Positions 42,324-49,294 of a stretch of 64,000 bases of DNA are shown piece after piece. This DNA comes from Microbacterium stercoris (GTDB taxonomy: Bacteria > Actinomycetota > Actinomycetes > Actinomycetales > Microbacteriaceae), in NCBI RefSeq assembly GCF_017592545.1, contig NZ_JAGFOA010000002.1:124001-188000 (forward strand), given 5' to 3'. Below the pieces are notes generated by a model. That model ran no database searches. It was not told where the DNA came from and saw only the letters and a list, made by a program, of their open reading frames with translations. How positions within the stretch are numbered: the first letter of the stretch is position 1; the number at the start of each line of letters is the position of its first letter. The position numbers and the translations under genes were made by a program.

Positions 42324-42383
42324 ATGATGACCAGCCAGGCCGACACCGGCCGTTCCCGGAACGGCGATCTGGTCGTGCGCTGA
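42324..42383 (+). CDS. Orphan 19-codon leaderless mini-ORF
   Basis: TATCCT (42311-42316) then 7 nt and a double ATG reading MMTSQADTGRSRNGDLVVR before a TGA. The promoter layout is as good as that of real genes in this window. It could be a leader peptide for the VOC gene 58 nt downstream, or the stump of a gene cut off by a rearrangement. The rest of the gap to the VOC gene (42384-42440) shows only its ribosome site. Confidence 0.3.
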   Translation: MMTSQADTGRSRNGDLVVR

Positions 42384-42440
42384 TCCGCGCTCCTCCGTGT
42401 GTGAGTGACCCGAACTCACTTACACAACACAAGGAGAATC

Positions 42441-42815
42441 ATGACCGCACACTTCAACCACACGATCATCGCCTCGGTCGACGCTGCCGAGATGGCGGCG
42501 TTCTATCGTGATCTGCTCGAAGCCGACGACGCGCCCGCTTGGGGCCCGTTCGTCAACCTGCAGATCGCCGGTGGCGTCCTGCTGCAGTTCGCAGCTCCGC
42601 CGATGGAGTTCCCGCCGCAGCACTACGCATATCTCCTCGATGATGCTCACTTCGACCGTGCTTACGCCAAGATCACCGATCACGGCTGGGATCACTGGGC
42701 AGACCCTCAGCGTTCCCGGGCGGGAGAGATCAACCACGAGCACGGCGGCCGAGGGGTCTATCTTCTCGATCCCTCGGGCCACTATCTCGAGCTGATCACT
42801 CGGCCGTACCTCTGA
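42441..42815 (+). CDS. VOC-superfamily (glyoxalase/bleomycin-resistance-like) protein
   Basis: 124 residues from the ATG at 42441 behind ACAAGGAGAATC. A single VOC module pair: FNHTIIASVDAAEMAAFYRDLLE at the start and GRGVYLLDPSGHYLELITRPY at the end, with His in strand 1 and Glu in the last strand as likely metal ligands. The more even base use (CACTACGCATATCTCCTCGATGATGCT) differs from the neighbours. It lies between direct repeats on both sides. Substrate unknown; many such proteins detoxify or bind small molecules. Confidence 0.85.
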   Translation: MTAHFNHTIIASVDAAEMAAFYRDLLEADDAPAWGPFVNLQIAGGVLLQFAAPPMEFPPQHYAYLLDDAHFDRAYAKITDHGWDHWADPQRSRAGEINHEHGGRGVYLLDPSGHYLELITRPYL

Positions 42816-42862
42816 CCCGCGCCACGCTCGCACGAAAACGCCGTGCAGGTGGCGCGCCGGGC

Positions 42863-42917
42863 GGTTCGTGGTCACGAAACGCCGTGCGGGGTGGTGCGGG
42901 TGCGGCGGGTCTTGACC
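42863..42917. repeat. Sixth copy of the GC-rich direct repeat, downstream of the VOC gene
   Basis: GGTTCGTGGTCACGAAACG, then CCGTGCGGGGTGG and GGTGCGGCGGGTCTTGACC, as in copies 3-5 upstream. A degenerate half copy (ACGAAAACGCCGTGCAGGTGG) lies at about 42832-42852. Confidence 0.75.
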
Positions 42918-42939
42918 AGGAGTGTCCGGCTGCGTCGGC

Positions 42940-43296
42940 TCAGCCGAGCTTCGCCTCGATCTCGGCGCGGCGCAGTTCGATGACGCGGTCGAGCACGGCG
43001 GGCGGGATCGGGTGATCCAGTGAGAAGCGGATCGTGCCCTTCGAGAGCGAGAAGCCGGGCAGATCCGGCGCGACCTGCTCGACGACGGACCCGGAGTACG
43101 GGAACAGCGAGAGGTGCGTCTTCGTCTGCACGGTCGAGAGGATGCCCTTGCCGCGGTAGAGGAAGGCGGGCATGCCGTAGCTGAGTCCTTCTGTGATGTC
43201 GTGCGGCACGAGCTCGTGCAGGCGCGCGTGCATCGTGGCGAAACAGGATCGCACGGGCTCGTCGAGCGCGGCGAGGGATTCGGTGACGGGGCCCAT
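42940..43296 (-). CDS. DUF1801-family protein
   Basis: 118 residues from the ATG at 43296. YdhG-like DUF1801 fold: VTESLAALDEPVRSCFATMHARLHELVP, then EGLSYGMPAFLYRGKGILSTVQTKTHLSLFPYSG, and a C-terminal GTIRFSLDHPIPPAVLDRVIELRRAEIEAKLG. Relatives include the frataxin-like iron chaperone candidate Fra/YdhG; no role is proven. Its leaderless-type promoter (CAGGAT, 6 nt, ATG) lies in the first 61-bp direct repeat. Confidence 0.85.
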   Translation of the reverse strand: MGPVTESLAALDEPVRSCFATMHARLHELVPHDITEGLSYGMPAFLYRGKGILSTVQTKTHLSLFPYSGSVVEQVAPDLPGFSLSKGTIRFSLDHPIPPAVLDRVIELRRAEIEAKLG

Positions 43297-43297
43297 G

Positions 43298-43358
43298 CGC
43301 ACATCCTGACGTGTGCACCGAATACGCGAAAGGGCGCCCGGCCGAAGCCGGGCGCCCT
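43298..43358. repeat. 61-bp direct repeat, copy 1 (left border of the protease island)
   Basis: Contains the DUF1801 -10 (CAGGAT on the minus strand) and a terminator hairpin, AGGGCGCCCGGC/GCCGGGCGCCCT (43331-43358). It matches 46385-46445 at 59 of 61 positions. Identity stops inside the right arm of the hairpin, where the island sequence begins. Confidence 0.92.
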
Positions 43359-43502
43359 GTGTGCTGCGCAACTAGCCCTTCGAAATCACCACGCTGTTGT
43401 TCGCGGGCTCTGGCACTGAGTCTTCCTTCGCCGGTACTGAGTTGGCCGTTTCGCGCGGCGCGTGCTGGTTGAGTGAGCCGCGGTTCCGATGGAGGAGTGG
43501 AT

Positions 43503-45524
43503 ATGCGGGTGTGGCGTCGGGGTTTGGCGGCGTTGGGGGTGGCAGCGATGTTCGCTGCGGTGCTCACGAGCACACAGGCGGCGGTGGCTGCGTCGGGTGG
43601 TTCTGCGCCGGAGAATCTTGGAGGGCTGCCGTCTGGTTTCGCATCGGTTGATCAGTCCACCCTGACCGGTGAGGGTCAGATGGTGGTGATCATCGACGGG
43701 GCGTTCAATCCCTCTCATCGCATGTTCGCTTCCCGCGTGGTCGAAGAGGCGTGTTTCGGGAAGTTCGCGGAGCCGTTGGTGTTCTCCGATTCGACGTGCA
43801 GTGCGTCGTCGGGGCCGTGGAGTGCCGATCCGAGCGTGCGGTTCGAGTCCGGCCCGGGGACGTCTCGCTACAACGTGGATTGTGTGGACGCGAATGGGGT
43901 GGTGTGCAATGCCACACACGGCTCGGCGGTGGCGGGGGTCGCGGCGGGATCGCCCATGGAGCGGGGCGGGGAGATCGGCACGGTTGCGGGGGTGGCGTCG
44001 GGGGCGTCGTTGGCGTTGCTGAAAGTCGGCACGAGCGTCGACTGGAGCGTGGTGGGCATCTACGCGGCGCTGGAGTATGTGCGGGATGTGTTGTCGAAGA
44101 AGTACTCGATCGCGGCGGTGAACATTTCCGCGGCGTTTGACTCGGTGAAGATCGCGGATACGGAACCGTGCCCCCCAGTGAAGTTCGCGACCTTGGCCGC
44201 CGAGTTGAAGGAGAAGAACATCGCGGTGACCGTCGCGGCGGGGAACCAAGGGTTTTCCGCCGCGACCGGGAAGTGGGCGTGTGCTCCCGCGGCGATCGCT
44301 GTGGGTTCGACGAACGTGTCGGATATGAACACTCTCACGGACGATTATGCCCCGTCGAACGCGTCGGCGCGGGTACAGCTTCTGGCGCCGGTGGGGAACA
44401 CGGAGACGGGCAATCAGCTGTGGACGGCGTGGTCGTACCGGACGCCGACGGAGACGAAGCACGAGAACAACTTCTCGCCGGTCACGGGTACATCGTTCGC
44501 GTCCCCGCAAGTCGCGGGGGCGTTCGCGGTGTTGCGGCAGCGGTTTCCAGATAAGTCTGTCGATGAGTTGACCGCGCTGCTGCGCCGGACCGGTGTGAAC
44601 GTCGCCGATACTCGTCCGGGCAACGCCGTCGTCGTGATGCCGCGGATGTGGTTGGCGGGCGCTGTGGCAGACCGCGATACCCGGCCCGTCTGGGATTTCA
44701 CCGGCGACTCGCGCACCGACCTGCCGCTCCTCGCGGCCAATAAGGAGGCCACGTTGATGCTGTTCTCGGTGAAAGACGACTCCACGGTCGACGGGTCAGC
44801 GCCGACCACGGTCTCGCAGTCGTGGACGGGACATGCCATCACGGTGCCGGTGTTCGATTATCGGGTGCCGAGCAGCAACGGGTTCATCGCTTCTGTGGCC
44901 AGCGGATCGAATCTCGATCTGAAGTACTACGCCTACGACCCGGCCACGAAGAAGCTCGATGCCGGCACGACCATCGCAACCGGGGTGGGCGCCGACATCG
45001 TCGGCGGCACCTACGTGCGCGGCTTGTCGACTGTCGGCACAGGTACGGGGCTCATCCTGCAACGCACGAACGGTGCGCTCGAACTGCGTGTGCGCCTCGA
45101 CCAGACCGATTCGCTCACCGATCCCCTCGATGTGCTCCCGGCCGATGCGTCCGTGAACAGCAAGCTCATGAGCGTCGCCGATATCAACGCCGACACGATG
45201 CCCGACCTCATCGTCGCTGATGCGACCAGCGGGATGCCCCGTGCCTACCTCGGTACCCGCGACCCGTCAGCGCCCTTCCAGGCGACCCCCCGTGCGATCA
45301 CCACGGTGAGCTACTTCGCGGGGAGGACGCAGGCGACGATCGTCGCCGACTGGGCGTTGAGCGAGGGGAAGCCTGCTCCCTACGCCTGGTACTCGGTTCC
45401 CTCCAATGGCAACCAGGTGACTATCCCGATGAAGCCCGACGGCACCCTGAACCACAATATGGCCGCCACCGCTTACAGGTGGGTGACCGGTGTGCGGCTG
45501 CTGCTGGCCGCGCGCGCCGACTGA
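43503..45524 (+). CDS. Secreted subtilisin-like (S8) serine protease with FG-GAP/VCBS-like tail
   Basis: 673 residues from the ATG at 43503 behind GGAGGAG. A Sec signal peptide (about 1-30, ending TQAAVAASG) precedes the S8 domain. The catalytic set is complete: Asp65 (VVIIDGAF), His139 (NATHGSAVAG), oxyanion Asn248 (VAAGNQG) and Ser331 (GTSFASPQVAG). Four or more cysteines suggest disulphides. After about residue 385 come integrin-like repeats (WDFTGDSRTDLPLLAAN, VADINADTMPDLIVAD) with DxDGxxD-type calcium loops in degenerate form. Codon use is unlike the neighbours (many TTG, GTT and T-ending codons), which suggests transfer. The next gene is 42 nt downstream on the same strand. It probably acts at the cell surface or outside; the substrate is unknown. 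Confidence 0.92.
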   Translation: MRVWRRGLAALGVAAMFAAVLTSTQAAVAASGGSAPENLGGLPSGFASVDQSTLTGEGQMVVIIDGAFNPSHRMFASRVVEEACFGKFAEPLVFSDSTCSASSGPWSADPSVRFESGPGTSRYNVDCVDANGVVCNATHGSAVAGVAAGSPMERGGEIGTVAGVASGASLALLKVGTSVDWSVVGIYAALEYVRDVLSKKYSIAAVNISAAFDSVKIADTEPCPPVKFATLAAELKEKNIAVTVAAGNQGFSAATGKWACAPAAIAVGSTNVSDMNTLTDDYAPSNASARVQLLAPVGNTETGNQLWTAWSYRTPTETKHENNFSPVTGTSFASPQVAGAFAVLRQRFPDKSVDELTALLRRTGVNVADTRPGNAVVVMPRMWLAGAVADRDTRPVWDFTGDSRTDLPLLAANKEATLMLFSVKDDSTVDGSAPTTVSQSWTGHAITVPVFDYRVPSSNGFIASVASGSNLDLKYYAYDPATKKLDAGTTIATGVGADIVGGTYVRGLSTVGTGTGLILQRTNGALELRVRLDQTDSLTDPLDVLPADASVNSKLMSVADINADTMPDLIVADATSGMPRAYLGTRDPSAPFQATPRAITTVSYFAGRTQATIVADWALSEGKPAPYAWYSVPSNGNQVTIPMKPDGTLNHNMAATAYRWVTGVRLLLAARAD

Positions 45525-45566
45525 TACCCCGCACCACCGCACTGAAACGAAATGAGGCACCAAATA

Positions 45567-46214
45567 ATGACAACGCCGCGCCGTTCACTGACAAGACCGC
45601 ACCGGCGCGGCCGCACGACAGCCAGCATCCTCGCCCTCGCCCTTGGTACCAGCGTGAGCATCCTCAGCGCCTGCTCCGCCCTCGCCGCCGACACCGACGC
45701 GAAAGCCGACCGCGACGCCCCCACACACGTCGAAGGCACCGCCTCCGGCGAAGGCGCAGCCACCGGAGCCACCGCCAAGAGTGAAGGCACGGCATCCGAC
45801 ATCCCCGGTGATGATGGGGCATCCGCCACGGCAGGTGCCAGCGGCGCGACCGACCATCCGGAAGCGGTCGCTGTGTGCCCGCAGCCCGCCGCATGGGCAT
45901 CCGACATCACCCAGAACACGATCACGGTCGAGTGGTCCCTCCCCGAAGGCGCGATCTACGATCACGTGAGAGTCGAGGAACCGGGTAGCGGTATTGACTA
46001 CAGCGTCGTGATGCCGGCCGATCAACGGAGCTACACGGTCACGAGCCTTGCCTCCGGCTCGCAGACGACGACCACGATCTATGTCGTCTGCGCCGATGGC
46101 TCTCGTACGTCGGCGGAGGTCACCGAGTGGACGCTGGGCGGCCGTCACGAAGAAGAGATCTCCAGCATGGCGGTCGCGTATACGGCCGGTGATGCGGCGG
46201 GCACTGCTGAGTGA
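45567..46214 (+). CDS. Secreted Fn3-like protein, partner of the S8 protease; sorting signal apparently out of frame
   Basis: 215 residues from the ATG at 45567 (GAGG 9 nt upstream; another ATG at 45552). A basic n-region and hydrophobic span end in SILSACSALAADTD, which can be read as a lipobox (LSAC) or an AxA signal-peptidase site. A low-complexity Ala/Gly/Thr/Glu linker of about 60 residues leads to a fibronectin-III-like module (ITQNTITVEWSLPEGAIYDHVRVEE ... YTVTSLASGSQTTTTIYVVC). The frame ends in a TGA at 46212. A typical cell-wall sorting signal starts immediately in the -1 frame, so this is either a frameshifted anchored protein or a coupled pair. Confidence 0.75.
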   Translation: MTTPRRSLTRPHRRGRTTASILALALGTSVSILSACSALAADTDAKADRDAPTHVEGTASGEGAATGATAKSEGTASDIPGDDGASATAGASGATDHPEAVAVCPQPAAWASDITQNTITVEWSLPEGAIYDHVRVEEPGSGIDYSVVMPADQRSYTVTSLASGSQTTTTIYVVCADGSRTSAEVTEWTLGGRHEEEISSMAVAYTAGDAAGTAE

Positions 46215-46333
46215 CGCCAATGGCGCAGACCGGCGGTGAGATCTCCACTTCACTCATCGGCGCCGGAGCACTCCTCGTCGCAGTCGGAGCCTTCAGCCTG
46301 GCCACCCTCCGGCGACGCCAGACCTCCAACTGA
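46211..46333 (+). pseudogene. Detached LPxTG-like sorting signal (MAQTG motif, membrane span, Arg cluster)
   Basis: 40 codons from a GTG overlapping the preceding stop (GTGA). Pentapeptide MAQTG, close to the LAxTG motif of class E sortases, then the hydrophobic span ISTSLIGAGALLVAVGAFSL and the positive tail RRRQTSN. Such a signal works only at the C-terminus of an exported protein, so the simplest reading is a -1 shift that separated it from the Fn3-like protein. A translationally coupled free-standing small membrane protein is the alternative, since GTGA overlaps are common here. Confidence 0.6.
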
Positions 46334-46384
46334 ACACACGCGCACCCCGTGGGCACCGCACCACCACCATGTCGCGGGCCAACA

Positions 46385-46445
46385 CGCACATCCTGACGTG
46401 TGCACCGGATGCGCGAAAGGGCGCCCGGCCGAAGCCGGGCGCCCT
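46385..46445. repeat. 61-bp direct repeat, copy 2 (right border of the protease island)
   Basis: Same 61 bp as 43298-43358 with two differences. It retains the CAGGAT promoter element but no start codon follows it on the minus strand (TGTT replaces the ATG region). A weaker match (GGGCC plus 4 nt) extends it to about 70 bp on the left. Confidence 0.92.
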
Positions 46446-46449
46446 TTCG
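46414..46449 (-). terminator. Terminator of the NCS2 permease gene
   Basis: CGAAAGGGCGCCCGGC / GCCGGGCGCCCTTTCG, a 16-bp perfect stem with a CGAA loop. It is intact here and truncated in the left repeat copy. Confidence 0.85.
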
Positions 46450-46487
46450 GGACGCCCGCGGTCGCCGGTCGGCGGCCGCGTCGCGGA

Positions 46488-47810
46488 TCAGTCCTGCGGG
46501 TCGCCGCCGAGCTGACCGACCGCCGGGATCGGGCCGCCGTCGTCGGCGCCGGTCTTGCGTGCGCGGGCGATGAGGTTGCCCACGTGGTAGATGACCAGCG
46601 CCGCGACCGTGCCGAGCACGATGCCGCCGAACTCGAAGCCCTCGATCTTCATCGTGAAGCCCGCGATGCCGATGACAAGGGCCACGGCGGCCGTGTACTG
46701 GTTGACCGGGCGCGAGAAGTCGACACGGTTGTCGACCCAGATCTTGATGCCGATGATGCCGATGAGGCCGTAGAGCGCGGTGGTCACGCCGCCGAGCACA
46801 CCCGCCGGGATCGAGTTGAAGACCGCACCGATCTTGGGCGAGAACGCGAGCAGGATGGCCGCGAGGCCCGCCACCCAGTACACCGCGGTGGAGTACACGC
46901 GCGTCGCGGCCATCACGCCGATGTTCTCGCCGTAGGTGGTGGTGCCCGATCCGCCGCCGAGGCCCGCGAGGGTCGTCGCGGCGCCGTCGGCGATGAGCGC
47001 GCGGCCCGTGTGCTGGTTGACCGAGGCGTCGGTCATCGTGGCGACGCCGCGCACGTGGCCGACGTTCTCGGCGACCAGCACGAGCACCACGGGCAGGAAC
47101 ATGCCGATCGCCGACCAGGTGCCCGCGGACGCGAAGTCGGGGACGTGGAACGTCGGCAGACCGATCCATGCCGCCTCGCCGACGGCCGAGAAGTCGAGCT
47201 CGCCGATGATCGCCGCGAAGACATAGCCGACGATCACGCCGAGGAAGATCGAGATGCGGCCGAGGAAGCCCTTGAACAGCACCGCGAACAGGATGACCAC
47301 CGCAAGCGTCACCGTGGCGGTGAGGGGCGCGGCGGAGAAGCTGTCCCAGGCGACGGGCGCGAGGTTGAAGCCGATCAGCGCGACGATGGCGCCTGCGACG
47401 ACGGGCGGCATGAACCGGTCGACCCACTGCACGCCGACGAACTGCACGACGAAGCCGACGATCGCCAGCAGCACGCCGACCGCGACGATGCCCGCGAGCG
47501 CCGACCCCATCCCGGCCGACGCGGTGGCGGCGGTGACCGGTGCGATGAACGCGAACGACGATCCCAGGTAGCTGGGCAGGCGGTTCTTCGTGATGAGCAG
47601 GAAGAGCAGGGTGCCGAGACCGCTGAACAGCAGCGTGGTCGACACCGGGAAGCCGGTGATCGTCGGCACGAGGAACGTGGCGCCGAACATCGCGACGACG
47701 TGCTGCACGCCCATCGCGATCGTGGCGGGCCAGTTAAGCCGCTCGGCGGGGCCGACGACGGCGCCGGGCTCGACGGTGCGGCCGTTGCCGTGCAGGGTCC
47801 ACAGGGCCAT
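46488..47810 (-). CDS. NCS2-family nucleobase permease (uracil/xanthine type)
   Basis: 440 residues from the ATG at 47810 behind AAGGAGACCC. It has 14 spans of the UraA/UapA fold. GVQHVVAMFGATFLVP near the N-terminus and the substrate-site region VLVAENVGHVRGVATMTDAS (Glu in TM8) are typical. AGLGGGSGTTTYGENIGVMAATRVYS, the NCS2 signature of TM10 with the second Glu, indicates uracil rather than xanthine preference. It imports nucleobases with protons. No pyrimidine genes are adjacent. Confidence 0.92.
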   Translation of the reverse strand: MALWTLHGNGRTVEPGAVVGPAERLNWPATIAMGVQHVVAMFGATFLVPTITGFPVSTTLLFSGLGTLLFLLITKNRLPSYLGSSFAFIAPVTAATASAGMGSALAGIVAVGVLLAIVGFVVQFVGVQWVDRFMPPVVAGAIVALIGFNLAPVAWDSFSAAPLTATVTLAVVILFAVLFKGFLGRISIFLGVIVGYVFAAIIGELDFSAVGEAAWIGLPTFHVPDFASAGTWSAIGMFLPVVLVLVAENVGHVRGVATMTDASVNQHTGRALIADGAATTLAGLGGGSGTTTYGENIGVMAATRVYSTAVYWVAGLAAILLAFSPKIGAVFNSIPAGVLGGVTTALYGLIGIIGIKIWVDNRVDFSRPVNQYTAAVALVIGIAGFTMKIEGFEFGGIVLGTVAALVIYHVGNLIARARKTGADDGGPIPAVGQLGGDPQD

Positions 47811-47910
47811 GGGTCTCCTTCGGGTGGAGCGGGTGGGGGACAAATCGATCAACAATACGTCACCCCACCCGCAGAACACGGGACGGATCCAGGCGGTGTC
47901 GCGCAAATGA

Positions 47911-47948
47911 GAAGGGGGAGGCGATCCGGATCGGATCACCTCCCCTTC
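47911..47948 (-). terminator. Terminator behind the proline-rich membrane protein gene
   Basis: GAAGGGGGAGGCGATCC pairs with GGATCACCTCCCCTTC, with one bulge and one mismatch, 18 nt after the stop. Confidence 0.7.
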
Positions 47949-47965
47949 GTGAGGAGCGCGCGCGG

Positions 47966-49072
47966 CTACTGCGGCGGCACGGGAGGACGCTGGCCCGGCA
48001 CGGGCGGCACGGGCGGCACGGGCGGCACGGGCGGCACCGGCGGCACGGGCGGCACCGCGGGGGCCGGCGGCTGCGCGGGGCGCTGAGCGGGGGAGGCCGG
48101 CGGCTGCGCGGGATATGCGGGCTGCCCGTAGCCCGGGTGCTGGGGCTGCTGCCCATAGCCCGGATGCGGCGGCTGCGCGGGGTACGCGGGCTGCCCGTAG
48201 CCCGGATGCGGCGGCTGCTGGCCGAAGCCCGGCTGCTGCGGGGAGCCCTGCGGCTGCGCCGGCCAGCCCGGCGCCTGCGGGTGACCCTGCTGCGGCGCGT
48301 ACTGCGTGGGCCAGCCCGGCGCCTGTGGCACCTGACCTGCCGGGCCGTACGGCGCGGCCACCCGCTGGGGCTTCGGGGGCTTGGGGCCGAAGGCGTACAC
48401 CACCACCGGCACCACCGCCGAGACGGCCGCCACCAGCAGGGTCGCGCCGGCGACCCGCCACCACACCTCGCTGTAGCCCTGCGGGATGCCGATGGGCGCG
48501 AGGTTGGGGAAGGACAGCGGGATGGCCCAGACCAGCGCCGTGAGCCAGAGGAAGGCGAGCGTCACCCACGCCGACGCCCGGGTGACCGGGCTGCGGCCGT
48601 TCGTGATGAAGCGGTGCACGTAGACCTGCGTGATCAGCAGCACGAGGCGTGCGAGGAGCACGAGGCCGATCCATCGGGCGATCTGCTCGCTCCAGACACC
48701 CGCGTCGATGGTGTCGCCCGGCTGCAGCGGGCCGTTCCAGACCTTCAGGAGACCGATGACCAGCAGCACGACGTTCGTGATCGTCGATGCGGCGAGGTAC
48801 CACTTGTTCGGTCCGTCGCCGACGGCGCCGTCGAGCAGCACCATGCCGGCGAACCCGGTGACGAGCAGCAGCGTCAGCCAGGCGCGACCGGCGACGCCTG
48901 ACTGGTCGCCGATGATGATGAAGACGCCACCGAGAACCGCGGCGGCGACGAGCACGCCGAGGGTCAGCCAGAGCGTGGCCCTGCGCAGCAGCGACTGCCG
49001 CGCCGTGAGCGGATCCCCGTGCGGTGCGGCGGGTGCATGCTCGGCACCTTCTGCGGGCGTTCGGTATGACAT
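47966..49072 (-). CDS. Multi-pass membrane protein with long Pro/Gln/Gly-rich C-terminal tail
   Basis: 368 residues from the ATG at 49072 (GGGGGAGG upstream). Six or so spans occupy residues 30-235 (LWLTLGVLVAAAVLGGVFIII, AWLTLLLVTGFAGMVLLDGAV, and so on). About 130 residues of disordered repeats follow: several HPGYGQPAYPAQPP units and a final VPP run. The tail is encoded by 9-bp tandem repeats near 47994-48057, so its length may vary between strains. The family is not recognised. Proline-rich cytoplasmic tails are common in actinobacterial envelope proteins and may bind cell-division or secretion partners. Confidence 0.8.
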   Translation of the reverse strand: MSYRTPAEGAEHAPAAPHGDPLTARQSLLRRATLWLTLGVLVAAAVLGGVFIIIGDQSGVAGRAWLTLLLVTGFAGMVLLDGAVGDGPNKWYLAASTITNVVLLVIGLLKVWNGPLQPGDTIDAGVWSEQIARWIGLVLLARLVLLITQVYVHRFITNGRSPVTRASAWVTLAFLWLTALVWAIPLSFPNLAPIGIPQGYSEVWWRVAGATLLVAAVSAVVPVVVYAFGPKPPKPQRVAAPYGPAGQVPQAPGWPTQYAPQQGHPQAPGWPAQPQGSPQQPGFGQQPPHPGYGQPAYPAQPPHPGYGQQPQHPGYGQPAYPAQPPASPAQRPAQPPAPAVPPVPPVPPVPPVPPVPPVPGQRPPVPPQ

Positions 49073-49294
49073 CGTGCCTCCCCCGGACGAATGGTGAGGC
49101 CAGGTTATCGGCACCGGGGAGGGCGTCGGAACGGCTGTGGATCCGGCCGCCCGCGGTTCTCCACAGGCGGCTCGAACGTCACAGCACGGGCACGATCCCG
49201 GCCCTGGCAGGAGACGCGGAGGGCTCCCGCGTACGTTGGAAGACGCTCGAATTCCATACGCAACGCACGTTTCCCTTCGTCAAGTGAGCTGAAC

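Noticed and set aside
41982..42917. Integron-type gene cassette array
   Set aside because: The repeats are direct, lack attC-like imperfect stem structure, and no integron integrase is in the window.
42940..46487. Prophage or classical transposon as carrier of the protease island
   Set aside because: No integrase, transposase, terminal inverted repeats or phage structural genes were found in or beside it.
46236..48086. A 616-codon open frame on the plus strand opposite the NCS2 permease
   Set aside because: Its sequence is Arg/Asp/His/Gly low-complexity, and the minus-strand NCS2 permease is clear, with a ribosome site and full family signature.
49130..49294. Promoter or riboswitch upstream of the BCCT gene
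   Set aside because: TTGGAA and TACGCA are present but 15 nt apart, and no known osmotic or c-di-AMP riboswitch sequence could be recognised, so nothing was annotated.
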